64,000 bases of DNA from Cryptomeria japonica (Eukaryota; Streptophyta; Pinopsida; Cupressales; Cupressaceae): the NCBI RefSeq assembly GCF_030272615.1, contig NC_081410.1, forward strand, positions 126,903,140 through 126,967,139, written 5' to 3'. The notes below the pieces were generated by a model. It was not told the origin of the DNA and ran no database searches. It saw nothing but the letters and a program-made list of their open reading frames with translations. The position numbers and the translations under genes were made by a program. Positions 11,446-24,424 of the stretch are shown here, in pieces. Within the stretch, counting starts at the first letter, position 1; every line of letters starts with the position of its first letter.

Positions 11446-12850
11446 GGAGGGACTACAAGACCTAGGGAAGGAGAACATAGAGAGGTGGGGGGAAAGGGAG
11501 AAGAGGAGGAGAGAGTTAAAAAAAGAATAGGGGTAAAGGGGGAGGAAGATAGAGGGGAAGAGAGAGGGAGAGAACTATATTGGTAAAGAAAGATGAGAGA
11601 CCTAGATGACAAGAGAGAGGAATGAGATAGATAGAGGGGGGGAGAGAGAGGTGAGTAATGAAACATGATGCAAAGGTAGATAGGTGGAGAAGAAGGAAGT
11701 GATAAACCTAGAGAGGTGAGAGAGAGTTGATGACCTAGAATGTAGAGAGAGAGAGAGAGAATAAAAGAGGAAGAGAGAATAGAAAAGTGGGGGAGTCAGA
11801 TATATATGGAGGTATGTAAGGATGGGGAGGTAGAGAGGGAGAGGGGAAGAAGGAAGGGATAGACCTAGAGAGGGGAGGGAGGGAGAAGATAAGAGATAGA
11901 AGAACAAAGAGAGGAGTAAGAGGTGATGGATGGAGAGGTAGACATGGAGGGAGTGAGAGGCCTATGGAAGGAGGAGATAAAGAGGTTAGGGGAGGAAGAG
12001 AAAATGAGGGAGTTCATAAAGGGATAGGGTTAAGGAGGAGGGAGAGAGAGGTAGATAGGGACAAAGAGAACTATAGAGGGGGCATGTAGATAGGTGAGAG
12101 ACCTAGATGGCCAAAGATGAGTGAGATAGATAGAGGGGGATAAAGAGAGGTGGGTAATGAGACCTATATGTAGAGGTAGATAGGTGGAGAGGAAGGGAGG
12201 GAGAAACCTAGAGAGGGGAGAGAGGGTGGGATGGAGAGGTAATGACCTAGACAATGAAGATAGAGAATAAGAGAGGACGAGAGAAGACGAGAGAGTGGGA
12301 GAGGGAGATATAGAGGGAGAGAGGAAGAAAGGAAGGTAGAGACCTGGAGAGGGGAGGGAGGGAGAATAGAAGAGATAGAAGAACAAAGAGATGAGTAAGA
12401 GGATATGGATAGAGAGGTAGACATGGAGGGAGTGAGAGACCTAGAGAATGAGGAGATAGATAGGTTTGGAGAGAGAGAGAGAGAAGAGAGGGAGAGAGTT
12501 CATAAATAGATAGAGGTAAGGAGAATGGAGATAAAGGTGGAGAGGGAGGGAGAGAAATAGAGGGTGGACAATTAGATAAGTGAGAAATCGAGAGGGGGAG
12601 AAAAAGGTGGGTAATAATATAGGGAGGGAGAGGCAGTGAGGTGAACAGGGAGGGAGGGACAACCATAGATATGGGGTGAGAGAGAAAAAAAGGGATAGGT
12701 AGTGACCAAGAGAAAGGAGTGGGAGGGGAGAGAAACAATAAGAGAGTGAGAGAGAAGAGAGAGGGAGAGAGTCAAGGATAGAGAAGTGAGAGAGACAAGA
12801 GAGGGATAGGTCTAGAGTTTGGGGAAGATAAAGCGAGTGAGATACATAGC
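11446..12850. repeat. Purine-rich minisatellite, unit about 490 bases, nearly three copies
   Basis: The plus strand is almost pure G and A. Landmarks recur at a spacing of roughly 480-500 bases. AGACCTAGATG occurs near 11602 and 12100. AGACATGGAGGGAGTGAGAG occurs near 11940 and 12420. TTCATAAA followed by a GGTAAGG-like stretch occurs near 12011 and 12501, with a weaker copy near 11516. The long serine/leucine/proline-rich frames on the minus strand are by-products of this composition. Confidence 0.75.
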
Positions 12851-13085
12851 TAAAGAATGCTAATAGGAGCATGTTGATTACTGAAATTTGACATGCTTAA
12901 TTGAAATTTAACTGTCTGAAATTTTGTATGATCCTCTAAAATCTAGAATCTACATTATAATTCCTATAGAGCTGTACTTAAATGTTATATTTCATGTATA
13001 TATTCTCCTTCGGGGGTGGATATAGCTTGTGCCCAGATTGGAAAATCTACACACTCACAAAACCTTCACATTGGACAATGCGGTA
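12851..13085. other. Short unassigned AT-rich spacer
   Basis: No gene or repeat recognised between the minisatellite and the inverted-repeat cluster. Confidence 0.5.
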
Positions 13086-13197
13086 CATTTGGTGCTCGCC
13101 AAATGCAAAAAAATGACTTTTCACATTTGACGAGTGCCAAATGTGAAAATTCAAAATTTTACATTTGGCGAGCGCCATATTTGGTGCTCGCCAAATG
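13086..13197. repeat. Cluster of related short inverted repeats (ATTTGG...CCAAAT family)
   Basis: Three inverted repeats lie within 112 bases. At 13086-13105 the arms are CATTTGG and CCAAATG. At 13122-13145 they are CACATTTG and CAAATGTG. At 13162-13173 and 13186-13197 they are CATTTGGCGAGC and GCTCGCCAAATG, a perfect 12-base pair. The cores TGCTCGCC or GGCGAGC recur in both orientations. No gene overlaps them convincingly. Confidence 0.7.
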
Positions 13198-14104
13198 GTT
13201 TTCTTGGGGGAATACTAACCCTTTGGGTTGGATTTACCTTGGGCATCCAACCTATAGGTTTGGATGACCTTTTCATGCCAATGACGCATTTTTATGAAAA
13301 GATAAAAAGTGGCACCTTTTTGGTACCGCAACTTGGTACACTTACCCGAAGAAGAAGAGGCCACAATATTAAGGATATAGATCAAATATAGGGTGGGAAA
13401 AGTATAACATGACAGTGCAAATAATGCTAAGATGATAAAGGTAAAGGCACATCCAATAAGGATGGAAAAAATAGAAAAGAATGAAGGATTGAAACAAAGT
13501 TGAGATTAAAAGAGAAAATCTCAGAAAAATAAATACTATAAAAAAATGAATATAAAAACGAATCCATACTAATATATGCAAGAAGTAAGTTCTCAAAAAG
13601 ATAATATACAATGAAAGAAACAAATTATGAATTAATAGAACATTTAAAATTAAAAGTTTATAATTACATGGTATGTTAGATTCACCAAATCGAAGAACAA
13701 AAATAAGTCTAATTGAGTAAATTAAGAAACCTGGTTTATGACTTTAAGTGCTTTTCTAGTGTATTAATATTAAAATACAACAAAATTTAAATCATTTTAG
13801 AGTCAATATAATTAGTCTAATCTAAAACTAAGTTAACATATAATAGAGATGAGTCTAAAAAATATGCGAGACATAACTCAAAAACATAAATTTAGAAAAT
13901 GGAAGAAAACAAACATGAACTAGCACAAGAAGAGATCTAAAATTTTGAAGTATAAGAAAAATCATATCATTGGGATACAAAATTTACCAACTATATGGAC
14001 CTTGACAAAGCATATGGATATATGTTGCCCAAATTAAAAGCTACAAGAGGTGTCATCTACCAAAGGAGTGATGCATATATGATGCAAGTGTCTAGATAGG
14101 GGCA
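13198..14104. other. Gene-free AT-rich spacer
   Basis: I see no supported gene, RNA or repeat family here. The short frames lack recognisable domains. Confidence 0.5.
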
Positions 14105-14640
<536 letters not shown>

Positions 14641-17600
14641 CTCATCTAGAATTAGAGTGATTGGTGATTATACCTTGAGAATTTACATTAAGGGTAAAAA
14701 ATACTATTTAATATATTAATATGGTCTGCTCATGCATACTTGGATTATCTAGAGAGTTTGAAATTAGGCTATAGGAGAGATTGGGATCTTGAGTTTCATA
14801 GTAGTGGCATTGTTTTCAAGGAATGCTAAGTGAACGTTGGAGTAGCTCTTAGAGGATATCATTATGTCTAGATTATATTTAAAATTGGTAGTCTTGCAAG
14901 GGTTCTAAGGACTATTTTTCTATTAGACACCAATAGATTAATCGGAATTTAGAACTTTTTTACCATAATTGACCCTACCATTGCATCTAGAAGGCCCAAA
15001 AGTAAAAGGATCAATTGTTGGTTCATTTTTTTTTTAAACTTTGTCTAAATGCCTTTACAAAAGAATCCCATATTCCATATAGGGTATATAGAATAATTAT
15101 ATATCATGTGGTGTTAATGAGAATTTATCTATGTGTGTATCATTGTGGTAGATCTTTGTATAGTGTCATTGTACGATACAACTTTCGTACAGGGAGATTT
15201 ATTTAATAGGAAAATACCTATACAATTTCATTATAAGATACTACATAGGGTACCCTACATAACCTTATAAATACTTTTAGTATTATTGATATTATTATCA
15301 ATCCTATTTCTCAATCACATACATCAACGTTAACTAGTAGGATCCACTTTTTGGTAACCTATAGCTAGAGATCTAGTTAATCATAGCTATTAGCAATTGA
15401 CATGACTTACAATAGAAAATACCTCTCTATTGATGATATAACAAACTAGCCTCTAGATACCATAAACTAAAAATTTCTACTATTATACTATTTAATACCA
15501 CTGTAAGTTGGTTTTGAGACTTCAAGGCAATGATTTATAACTCATAGTGACTTTGGGTCAAAAGGATGGTAATTTTTGAATCAAGATAAAACATTTCATT
15601 ATTATGCATATTTTATTAGGCTAAGCTAATATCATGCTAAAAATTACTATCCCATCAATCCAACTCAACCCCCTTCATATTTGTTTTTTTTAGTTGGCAC
15701 TTATTCTATGTAATATTATCAAATAGTTGTGGTTTTTGAGCAATATTTTTGAATTGGGATCATTTTTAAGAGCTTCATAGAGATGTAGATGTTTTGTTAT
15801 TTTAGTATCTAGATTTATAGAATTCAAATATTATAGACACATTTCTATCTCATTAGCATTTTAGGAGTTTTTGAGGCTCCTTTTGTGCTCATATTGGCTT
15901 CTTTTTAGCTACCATTTTTTTTTAAATTTCATGATTTTTCTCATACTTCATAATTATCATGTTAGTTATCTCATATTCTATAGCATAGTTGTAGTTTCAA
16001 TATTTTTTGCAGTTGAGAAATTTGTGTTCATCGAGATCAAGACTAATAATGCATATTTGGAAAGTGAAACATATAAAAACAGTATGTATAAATTGCCATC
16101 ATCATATTTTTCTAAGAGGTTCTTATGATAGTGATTCTTAAGAAGTGTGTTTACTTGATTATGTTTACTTTTTATTCTTTTTAATTTTGTTCTTGAAATG
16201 GATAAAATTGAAGTTCATCCAATAACTATACTTAATTATTTTTCATGCAAAGAATCAACATTTAATTATCTAACACATTTATTATAATAAGTATATAGAT
16301 GAAACAAAGCCTAAACCTATTTATTCTTAAAAAATGAGAAGTTTACAAAAGAAAAATGAGCAAGATTTTGGTTACATTTTCATGTATTTGTGTCTCTTGA
16401 TTTATAATTTCATCTTGAAAATTGTAGAACATCGAAGTATATTAACACATTCAAATTTCTTTATTGTATGGTAAAACTAATAAGGTTAGGTGATATAAGA
16501 TAGATAATTATTTGATAAATATGGTTCCTAATATTTCTTACTACATATAGGACTACTTATTTAAGGTTAAGAAATTTATAACATAGCTAAGATATTTTAA
16601 GATTGATAAAGAGTGTTTATAATGGTTCTAATTATTATATCTAAGCTTAGTCCTAACATAATTTAGTATTTGTTTCTCTCTTGCACACCCACAAGCTTTG
16701 GATGGGAGTTACAAATGTTGTGCTTAAATTACACACAATGGGACAAGTAAGAGTGTTGAATTCACTCCTAATTTTATGGTCATTTAGAACTTATAGGAAA
16801 AATATCTCATTATAGTTGGGAAGGTAGATGATCAATCCATATCTTATACCATCTCACATTTTACTCGTAATGATCCTTTTTTAATGTTCATAATCAAGAA
16901 TCTAGTATGGACAACTTTCATAAGTTGTAACATAATTATCAAAACCTTCAATTACTTTCATTGATTAAGGTTATAAAGATGTGTTGAAATTATAAAAGTA
17001 TATCCTACATCTATAAATTTAAAATATTATTTAGAGAGAGCGCTTCAAATGATACAATTCAGTGGGACTATCCTTCTATTCTAAACATATCAAATTGAAT
17101 GAGTAGTTGAAGTTTGTTTTTTTAGGAAACTAATAAGTACTTGATATTTATCTTTGATAATTTTTTTATTAAAGTTGTTTCCTCCACATCTTTTGTATCA
17201 ATTATTTATCCATCTCCCAATAGTGTTGGGATGCCATTTTTTTAGTTAGGCACAGGACTATTAATTCAATTGTGACACTTTCTAGTAGCACTAGCATACA
17301 TTTGTAAAGTTTCTATTGATCATTATTTTATAGCCTCATTTATTTTAGGAATGAGAAGATCTTCTACATTTCTTATTGTTTTTTTAATTCCCAAGAAGGA
17401 AAATATTATTTCGTGATCTTTAATCATTTTTAGCATTCAAATTCAATACTAAGAATATACTACCGATGCAAGAGACTGCACTTTGGGGGGACTACATAGT
17501 TCTTGATATTTTCTTTCTTGTATGGAGGATTAGTTCCTTTCATGGTATTTTATCTTTCTAACTCCTTCAATAGAGAAATATTTTGTGCATTGATTCCTAA

Positions 17601-18991
17601 CATGGCCACACATTTGTTGGGACCTACTCATTTACCCTACCTACATAACCTACAGTTATAGGGTATTGGCACACATATTTTTTCTTTCTTTTCTTTATTT
17701 ATTTATTTATTGTATTAGAGCGTATTTAAAATAAGCTTACAAATGTTCATATCTACTTGGGGTAGGTAGTAATTGTATCATGTGACTTCTCTATTCCTTA
17801 TTTGGTGTATATTTACTGCATGTGTGATTACATGATCCATGTTCACATCTCTTGGTAGTATATATCCTATGTATATGAATATTTTTTATGAGAATTTTAG
17901 TGTACAACATCCATTGTTTTGAAATAAAAAACATATTTCATTATGTTAATATTTACTTGTGCACTTGCTTTGGTGGCTTCATTTTGTTAGATTATAAGAG
18001 GTTTTCATAATCAAGAAAATCTTAGTATTTTTCTTACTAATAATTTTATTTCTATAGATTTTTAAAAAAAATTATAGTTCTAAAGGACTTATAATACAAC
18101 ACAAAAAAATTTTTTAAAGAAATTTCAATGGTCCAACGGTCAACTATTAACGGTTACAAAAATTTGTAAAATACCTTCTTTACATTATGATTCTTTTCAG
18201 AACAATATTTTATGAATTTCACAAAATATACTTATTATTAGCTATACTTAGTATCATCTCTACTTTCAAACATGTTGCATGCTAGGGAATACTCACTACA
18301 CAACACTTAATAAAGTACTAGTCGATGTGAAGTCTTGTACACCAACATTGAATTTACTTTATTGTTACTTGTCAATTATGGTACACCACTCTCTTCTTTT
18401 TTTTGGTAAAGTAAAAAGAGGTTACATTGGTCATTCCCCTTACAAAACACTTAAAAGGTAATTAAATAATGTTTCATAAGAAGTATAACCTATAAAAATA
18501 GAGAAATAAAAAAAAAGAAAAGAAAGAAAAACAAAGACAAGAACCACTAACCATGAAGAGATGGAAACATTAGTTACCACCTTATATAGAATTGAGCTCG
18601 TTGAGGCTAGTAACATCCTCCCATTCATCTATCATTATCTTCACTTTTTTGATAGAGTCCAATAGTTTCTACCTTTTCCATTACCTTATGTGACTAACTC
18701 AGAATTATTTTGTCTTTGAGGCTAGAGAAAGGAGGACTCTAGTTCTATTTCTAGATTTTCTCTATCTCTAAGTGGAACAAAATCATGTTGGTCGTAGAGC
18801 TTTGTATTGCCTACTTTCTGAAGGTAATGATTAAAGAGGGAGAAGCCATAATACTATGTTGATTAATAATATTATTATGATGATTTATAATCGATCAGAC
18901 TTTATCAAACAAGACAAATTTAATTATAATATGAAAACCTTTTACTCCAATCAGACTTGATTAAACAAAATGGATTTGATTAAACACAATG
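14641..18991. other. Long gene-free AT-rich region
   Basis: About 4.3 kb with no recognisable domain, RNA gene or element terminus. The longest frames (for example 15871-16128) are hydrophobic and T-rich as expected by chance in such sequence. A stretch near 18335-18400 resembles sequence near 42785-42850, hinting at an old dispersed repeat. Confidence 0.5.
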
Positions 18992-19271
18992 TTGATTAAG
19001 TTGAGATGTTCCACCAGTTAAGATGTTGATTAAGTTGAGATGTTCCAAAAGAATGCAATAAAATTTCAATTGACCCACCTAAAGACCTAAGAAGACCTTG
19101 AATTGATTCCCGTACCATTGACTCACTGTTCCATCATCCCAATAATAGAAAGCTGAGAGAGATATAAGACTTTGATTAAGCTGAGATATTCCTAAGAGTG
19201 CAATAGAATTCCAGTTGACCCACCTAAAGACTTTGAGAAGATCTTGAATTAATTTCCGTACCATTCACTCA
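18992..19271. repeat. Direct repeats next to the 3' end of the acyl-activating enzyme pseudogene
   Basis: A unit of about 100 bases starting TTGATTAAG(T/C)TGAGAT occurs at about 19026-19129 and again at about 19171-19271. It includes TTGACCCACCTAAAGAC and a CCGTACCATT motif. A partial copy of its start lies at 18992-19025. The last unit abuts the pseudogene stop codon, so part of the gene's 3' flank was duplicated. Confidence 0.7.
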
Positions 19272-20668
19272 CCTACAGTTGCGAAACAGGGCGTGGAATC
19301 TGAACTTTCTTGGCCATTTCTCGAAGGACAACTTTTTGGATTTTACCAGTAGAAGTCTTCGGGAGCTCAAGCACAAACAACACAGATTTGGGCGCCATGA
19401 AATGCGCCATGCGCTCTCTGCAGAAGGAAATAATCTCTGATGCAGACAACTCAAACTTCTACCCCTGCCCATGCCCATCACCATGATCACTACTCTTCAC
19501 ACTCACAAAAGCACAGGGCGTTTCTCCCCAAAACGGATCAGGCATCCCCACAACAGCCGCCTCAGCGATCAGAGGATGAGAATACAGAACAGATTCAACT
19601 TCCACAGAACTGATATTTTCCCCACCTGAGATAATCACATCCTTCGACCGGTCCTTGATCTCCAAGTACCCGTCAGGGTGAACCACCGCGACGTCACCGG
19701 TTCGAAACCACCCGCCAGCAAAAGCCTGGTCTGTGGCCTCCTCATTCTTGAGATACCCTTTCATTACACTGGCAGCCCGGATCATTATTTCCCCCATTTG
19801 AACCCCATCTCTGGCCACACTGGTCATGGTCACTGGGTCCTTCACATCGACCTGAACTGCACTCAGGCTTCGGATGCCCTGCCGGGCCTTCAATCGGGCC
19901 CTTTCATTCCCCTGAAGACTGTCCCACTCGGGCTTCCAGACACAGGAAATGACTGTACCAGAGGTCTCTGTGAAGCCACACCAGTGTGTTATAGAGAATC
20001 CGAGCTCTTCCATCTTGAACAAGATCGACGGGGGTGGAGGGGCTCCGCTGGTTATGATGTCGACCCGGCCAGGGAGGGGCCGGGTCTCGAAAGGGGCAGC
20101 ATTTGCCATCATGCTCAGCATCACGGGTGCTCCACAGAGATGGGTGACATTGTGATCTGCAATTGAATCGAAGATTATCTTGGCATTGAATTTTCTCAGG
20201 CAAATGTTAATGCCTCCAATGGCCGCCAGTGCCCAGGGGAAGCACCACCCCTTGGAGTGGAACATGGGCAGAGTCCACAGGTAGATTGTGCCTGGCCTGA
20301 GTCCGTATAGGACCAGAGTATCCATGGCCATGGCGTAGAGTCCTCTGTGACTGGACTACACCTTTGGGGACCGATGTTGTGCCTGAGGTGTAGTTTAGTA
20401 CTATGGAATCCCACTCGTCCTCTGGCCACCGGATTTCGAACTCTGGGTCGCCCTGTTGGATCATGGTTTCGTATGTCAGAAGACCCCCGGGTGTGGGATT
20501 GGGATCTTTTTTCCCCTGTTCCAGATCTTCGATCAGTACTACAGAGGTGGTTTTGGTTCTTCTATTTTCATGGCTTCTGTTACCAGGGGCAGGAACTGGT
20601 AGTCTATAAAGATGAACTTTGGGTCGCATTTCGTACATGGCAGGGATGTTGGGCGCCACTATGGAGAT

Positions 20669-22212
20669 CTGCACAATCAAATTCTTCACTGTAATGACAT
20701 TTACTCAGAGTGGACATCAAAATTGCAGAAAGGTTGATGCAGAGAGATTCGAGAATCTCCTCTGACCTTGGCTCTCAAACAGGCTGCAACATAAGTCATA
20801 GATACAAAACCTTTGGAATAAACCATGCTTCTGAAAATGAAAACAAACAATATAGAATAGTTTGTCTATCATAAGATAAAGATAAGCTAAACTAATATCA
20901 GTCAATATTGAGTGTTTAACACTTTTTAAGTCTAAAAGTCAAAATTTAGTGTGTGATTTAAGTTGTCCGAACAAAGACACCAAAACAAAGATTTTTTTCA
21001 CGTCAAACAAATTTTTTCTTCTAAAGGAAAACAGACTGCCCACCTTAAACAGAGAGGAAAAGCCAAAAATAGCATGTCAAAAATGGACACTAGACAGTTA
21101 CAACCAAAAAATAGATACAGACAAAGCCTAATTATTGATTGCCATTAAAAGTGAGGAGTGATGTTATGGATTTTGTAGCTACTATTTTTGGATTCATTTG
21201 TGTGAGATTTGCAATACTAGTATACTTATATTTAAAAAATAAATGTAAAATATGTCGAGAGATATCTTATAATAGTAATAGAAGAGAATCATCTGTAAAA
21301 TAAATGTTTTTCTAAAATACTAAACACCAAGAATACAAATCCACTAAAGCACTGCATGCAAAAAGCAGTGAATCTAGCTGGAGACAAGTGGCGAAGGTTC
21401 TATTTAATTTGGAGTAATAAAATAACACCTTCCTGAAAGCTGAAACATGGCATATTTCATGCATTTACCTGTCATTTGCATGTCAAATCGTTTCAAAAAT
21501 GGAATTTTGTTTACGGACATTTTGATGTCATTTTATTATGCCTCTTGGCATAATAAATATTTCAGATCATATTCTATAATCTAACACCAGAATAACATCG
21601 GAATATAAGAAAAATCAAATAAATGATAGATCATAGAACATGAATCAAAATATTGATGTAAAAAAATACGATTAGTGTATCTCACTTTAATATTCTGATG
21701 GTGGAACGCAGAGTGATCCAAACAGTGGTCCAAAGTGTTGATCCTCTCTATATTTCATGGACATTCCAAATTATTGATACTAAAAAATCTCATAATCGAA
21801 TCCAAAAATAGCAGTGATTACTAAGATGATGCAAGCTCAAGGAGATGATAGATCATAGAACACAAATCAAAATATTGATGTAAAAAAACACTATTAATGT
21901 ATCCCACTTTAATATCTTGATGGTAGATCGTAGAGTGATCCAAAGTGTTGGTCCTGATTATAGCTCATGGACACTCCGAATTATCCATGCTAAAAAATCT
22001 CACAATCGAATCCAAAAACAGCAATGACTGATTATAGCTCATGGACACTCTGAATTATCCATGCTAAAAAATCTTACAATCGAATCCAAAAACAACAATG
22101 ATTACTAAGATGTTGCTGACAAAAATTTGGACAAACACAAAAAGAAAAAGAGAAAAGAATAACTGTAATTCAAGTTTCAATTGTTTCTACAACTATGATA
22201 CTTCATTCTTAC
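20669..22212 (-). other. Intron of the acyl-activating enzyme pseudogene
   Basis: The donor reads GATGTG then GTAAGAATG at 22212, and the acceptor reads TTGATTGTGCAG then ATCTCC at 20669. The intron is 1544 bases and joins GDV to ISIVAPN, as expected for the family. It holds a tandem duplication at 21625-22113. Confidence 0.85.
21625..22113. repeat. Tandem duplication inside the pseudogene intron
   Basis: A unit of about 222 bases starting GATAGATCATAGAACA begins at 21625 and again at 21847. A third partial copy of the unit's second half (ATAGCTCATGGACACTC onward) occupies about 22031-22113. Confidence 0.8.
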
Positions 22213-22461
22213 CACATCCCCGCGAGAGATATTGCGAGAAGAGAGAGCAGAGGCCAGTCTGCGGCATCTCTGGAACGTCTGAGACCAGGTGAAGCGAGTA
22301 TTGTTGTAGACAACAGAAGTACTGTCCCCAAAGACTATGGCAGCTCTTTCAATGAAGGAAATGGGAGTCAATGGAGGGTAATTGCAGGGCAGCGTTTCAT
22401 CTCCTCCATTGTTTTCTCCACAGGAAGTTTCAGAGTGATTCAATTCTTTTACTCTGCTCAA

Positions 22462-24419
22462 ACTGGTAATACCGTACTAAAAATGTCAGAAATGAATACG
22501 GGCGGTGAGGTCTGGGTTTATGAATTATCTACCATTCTCGTTGTTATATAATTTTAGAATTCAATTAGGATTTTATGAATGTATGTGATCAGTTACTGTT
22601 ATTTTTTAATTCTATTGTATGTTTATTTGTATCAATGTTTCAGATAGATCATACTTTGCGATCCATCATTATGATGTTAGAGGGTTAAGGAAGTAGAAAA
22701 TTTGAGGTGGGAGAGGAAGAAGAGGAGTGAGGGGTTGCACACATATCCATGCATTGTTCAGAGCAGAAAAATAAATTAAAAAATAAAAATATAACATGAA
22801 TAATAAAAAACGTGCAATTTCTGCAGTTCATAGTTGATTGTTGCAGAATTTTGTTAGAATATTTTTTGTTATCAATGTTCTTCATCAAACATTACAAGAA
22901 TCTACTAGAGAGAAGAGAGAGAGGGGAAAGATACACATAAAAGAATAAATAAATAAAACCAAGCAAATTAATACTAACTATTTAAATATTTAATGAGAAA
23001 TAAATAATTAACAATAAAGAAATAAGAGCCTAAAATAAACAACAAATTAAAAACAAAATTTTATTTAAAAGATCAAGAATAAAATATTAAAAAACCATAG
23101 ATGACAACCCCCAAAAAAATTAAAGGTAAATTAATAAAGTAAGCAAAGACCAACTAATAGCAATAATACAATCTAAAATTGAATTTATGTGATCAAACTT
23201 GTTGATTTAATATGTATAATTTTATTTGTAAAGTAAAGTACATAATTTAATCAGCAAATATTTGTAAATGTTTATCTTACTTATTTAAGAGTAAAATAAT
23301 ATTTTTTTAAAAATATTACATGTATAAAAAATGTGTCATTTAAAATAGAAATATACAAAAATTTCAATAGTAAATTTTTTTGTGTGTGTGAAAGGATAGC
23401 AAATGGCCTTTATCTTTTATATAAAGATAGAAAATGGATGTTATGATTCTTTGGATTGGTTAGCAAATCTCTATGTTGGTTTTATTTTCATTATCTCAAA
23501 GCTACATTGAAGCAGTCACGACAAGAGAGTCCTCAAGGAGAACACTCTAAACCGTGCAACAAGAGTAAACACAACAAAAGAAACACACTGTGATGGAGGC
23601 AATGCACAATCATATTATGTTATATTAGGGAATTCAAATGCAAATTGGTTGGCAACATGTCGGCTTTCAAATTTGACACACAAATCTGATTACAAACATG
23701 CTCAAAATACAATATTCGAGCTCAAGCAAGAATGCAAGCCAACTCCAGATCTCCTAATCCTCTGATTATCCTTCCTTATCTAAAGATGTCTCTTCCATAT
23801 ACTTAGTTACATCGATTTATATGATATTCATAGATCTAGGATGATCCGTGTCGGTCCAGATGAAAACAAATGTCGATGGAGAAGGTGTAACATGTAGAAC
23901 CACAAGGTTGGCCTTCACCAAAATAATTCCTTTGAAAATAACATAGAATGATGTGCGGACCTAGGGGAAGGTTGGCCACAAACCAAGGAACATTGGAGGA
24001 TATGAAATTAAGCTCTGTAAGCTACATAAATGATCTGCAAGATTCTTCACTAGTAGATAGGTCTAAGCGGCTCAAGTGCACAGGTCAGAAAACTGTATCA
24101 CATTCCGGAAGCAATAACTTGTCGAAAAAAGATTCAAATGACCTGCAAACTTAAGATAAGGTAGATGAACATGTCAATGAACAAAATCTAGCTCCACAAG
24201 ATCCAATGAACAAATGTGACAAAACACAAAAAAAAGTGTTGAAACTGCAAAGATGAACTAAACATCAGGAGGGTGTGAAATATTCAGAAAATATAAATAT
24301 AAAAAATATTATGACTAATATGTAGCAAGGAGCACTCCTATCCATCGAGAATTATTTCTCTATGAAACATCCATGAAATCATGACAAATATGCTTGGATG
24401 TACATTGGAAACATGAGAC
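22462..24419. other. Gene-free stretch upstream of the pseudogene
   Basis: No TATA box or other promoter element could be assigned to the pseudogene. 22900-23440 is very AT-rich. The frame at 23948-24154 has no recognisable domain. Confidence 0.45.
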
Positions 24420-24424
24420 ATTAT
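24420..24424. repeat. Target-site duplication ATTAT (left)
   Basis: ATTAT directly precedes the left LTR and recurs at 42765-42769 directly after the right LTR, proving that the two LTRs belong to one insertion. Confidence 0.93.

Larger units (their letters stand above)
19273..22461 (-). pseudogene. Acyl-activating enzyme (peroxisomal benzoate-CoA-ligase-like), two exons, decayed
   Basis: Family members couple carboxylic acids to CoA through an acyl-adenylate. Exon 1 is 22213-22461 (83 codons from MSRVKELNHSE). A GT-AG intron in phase 0 follows at 20669-22212, and exon 2 is 19273-20668. Visible signatures in exon 2 are VAPNIPAMYE, the P-loop YTSGTTSVPKG, WCGFTETSGT, the hinge region WFRTGDVAVVHPDGY with DRSKDVIISGGEN, and the C-terminal lysine motif KTSTGKIQK. 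The end, SQL, resembles a peroxisomal targeting tripeptide. Lesions are: a missing segment of roughly 30 residues with a frame change near 20625; a second frame change with TAG near 20540; a one-base loss near 20353; and an in-frame TAG at 19459-19461. The substrate cannot be told from sequence. Confidence 0.9.

Noticed and set aside
11433-12872. Long overlapping minus-strand reading frames rich in Ser, Leu and Pro
   Set aside because: They are translations of a purine-only repeat, lack domains and occur in several frames at once.
20347-20694. Plus-strand frame opposite the pseudogene exon
   Set aside because: Antisense shadow of the acyl-activating enzyme exon.
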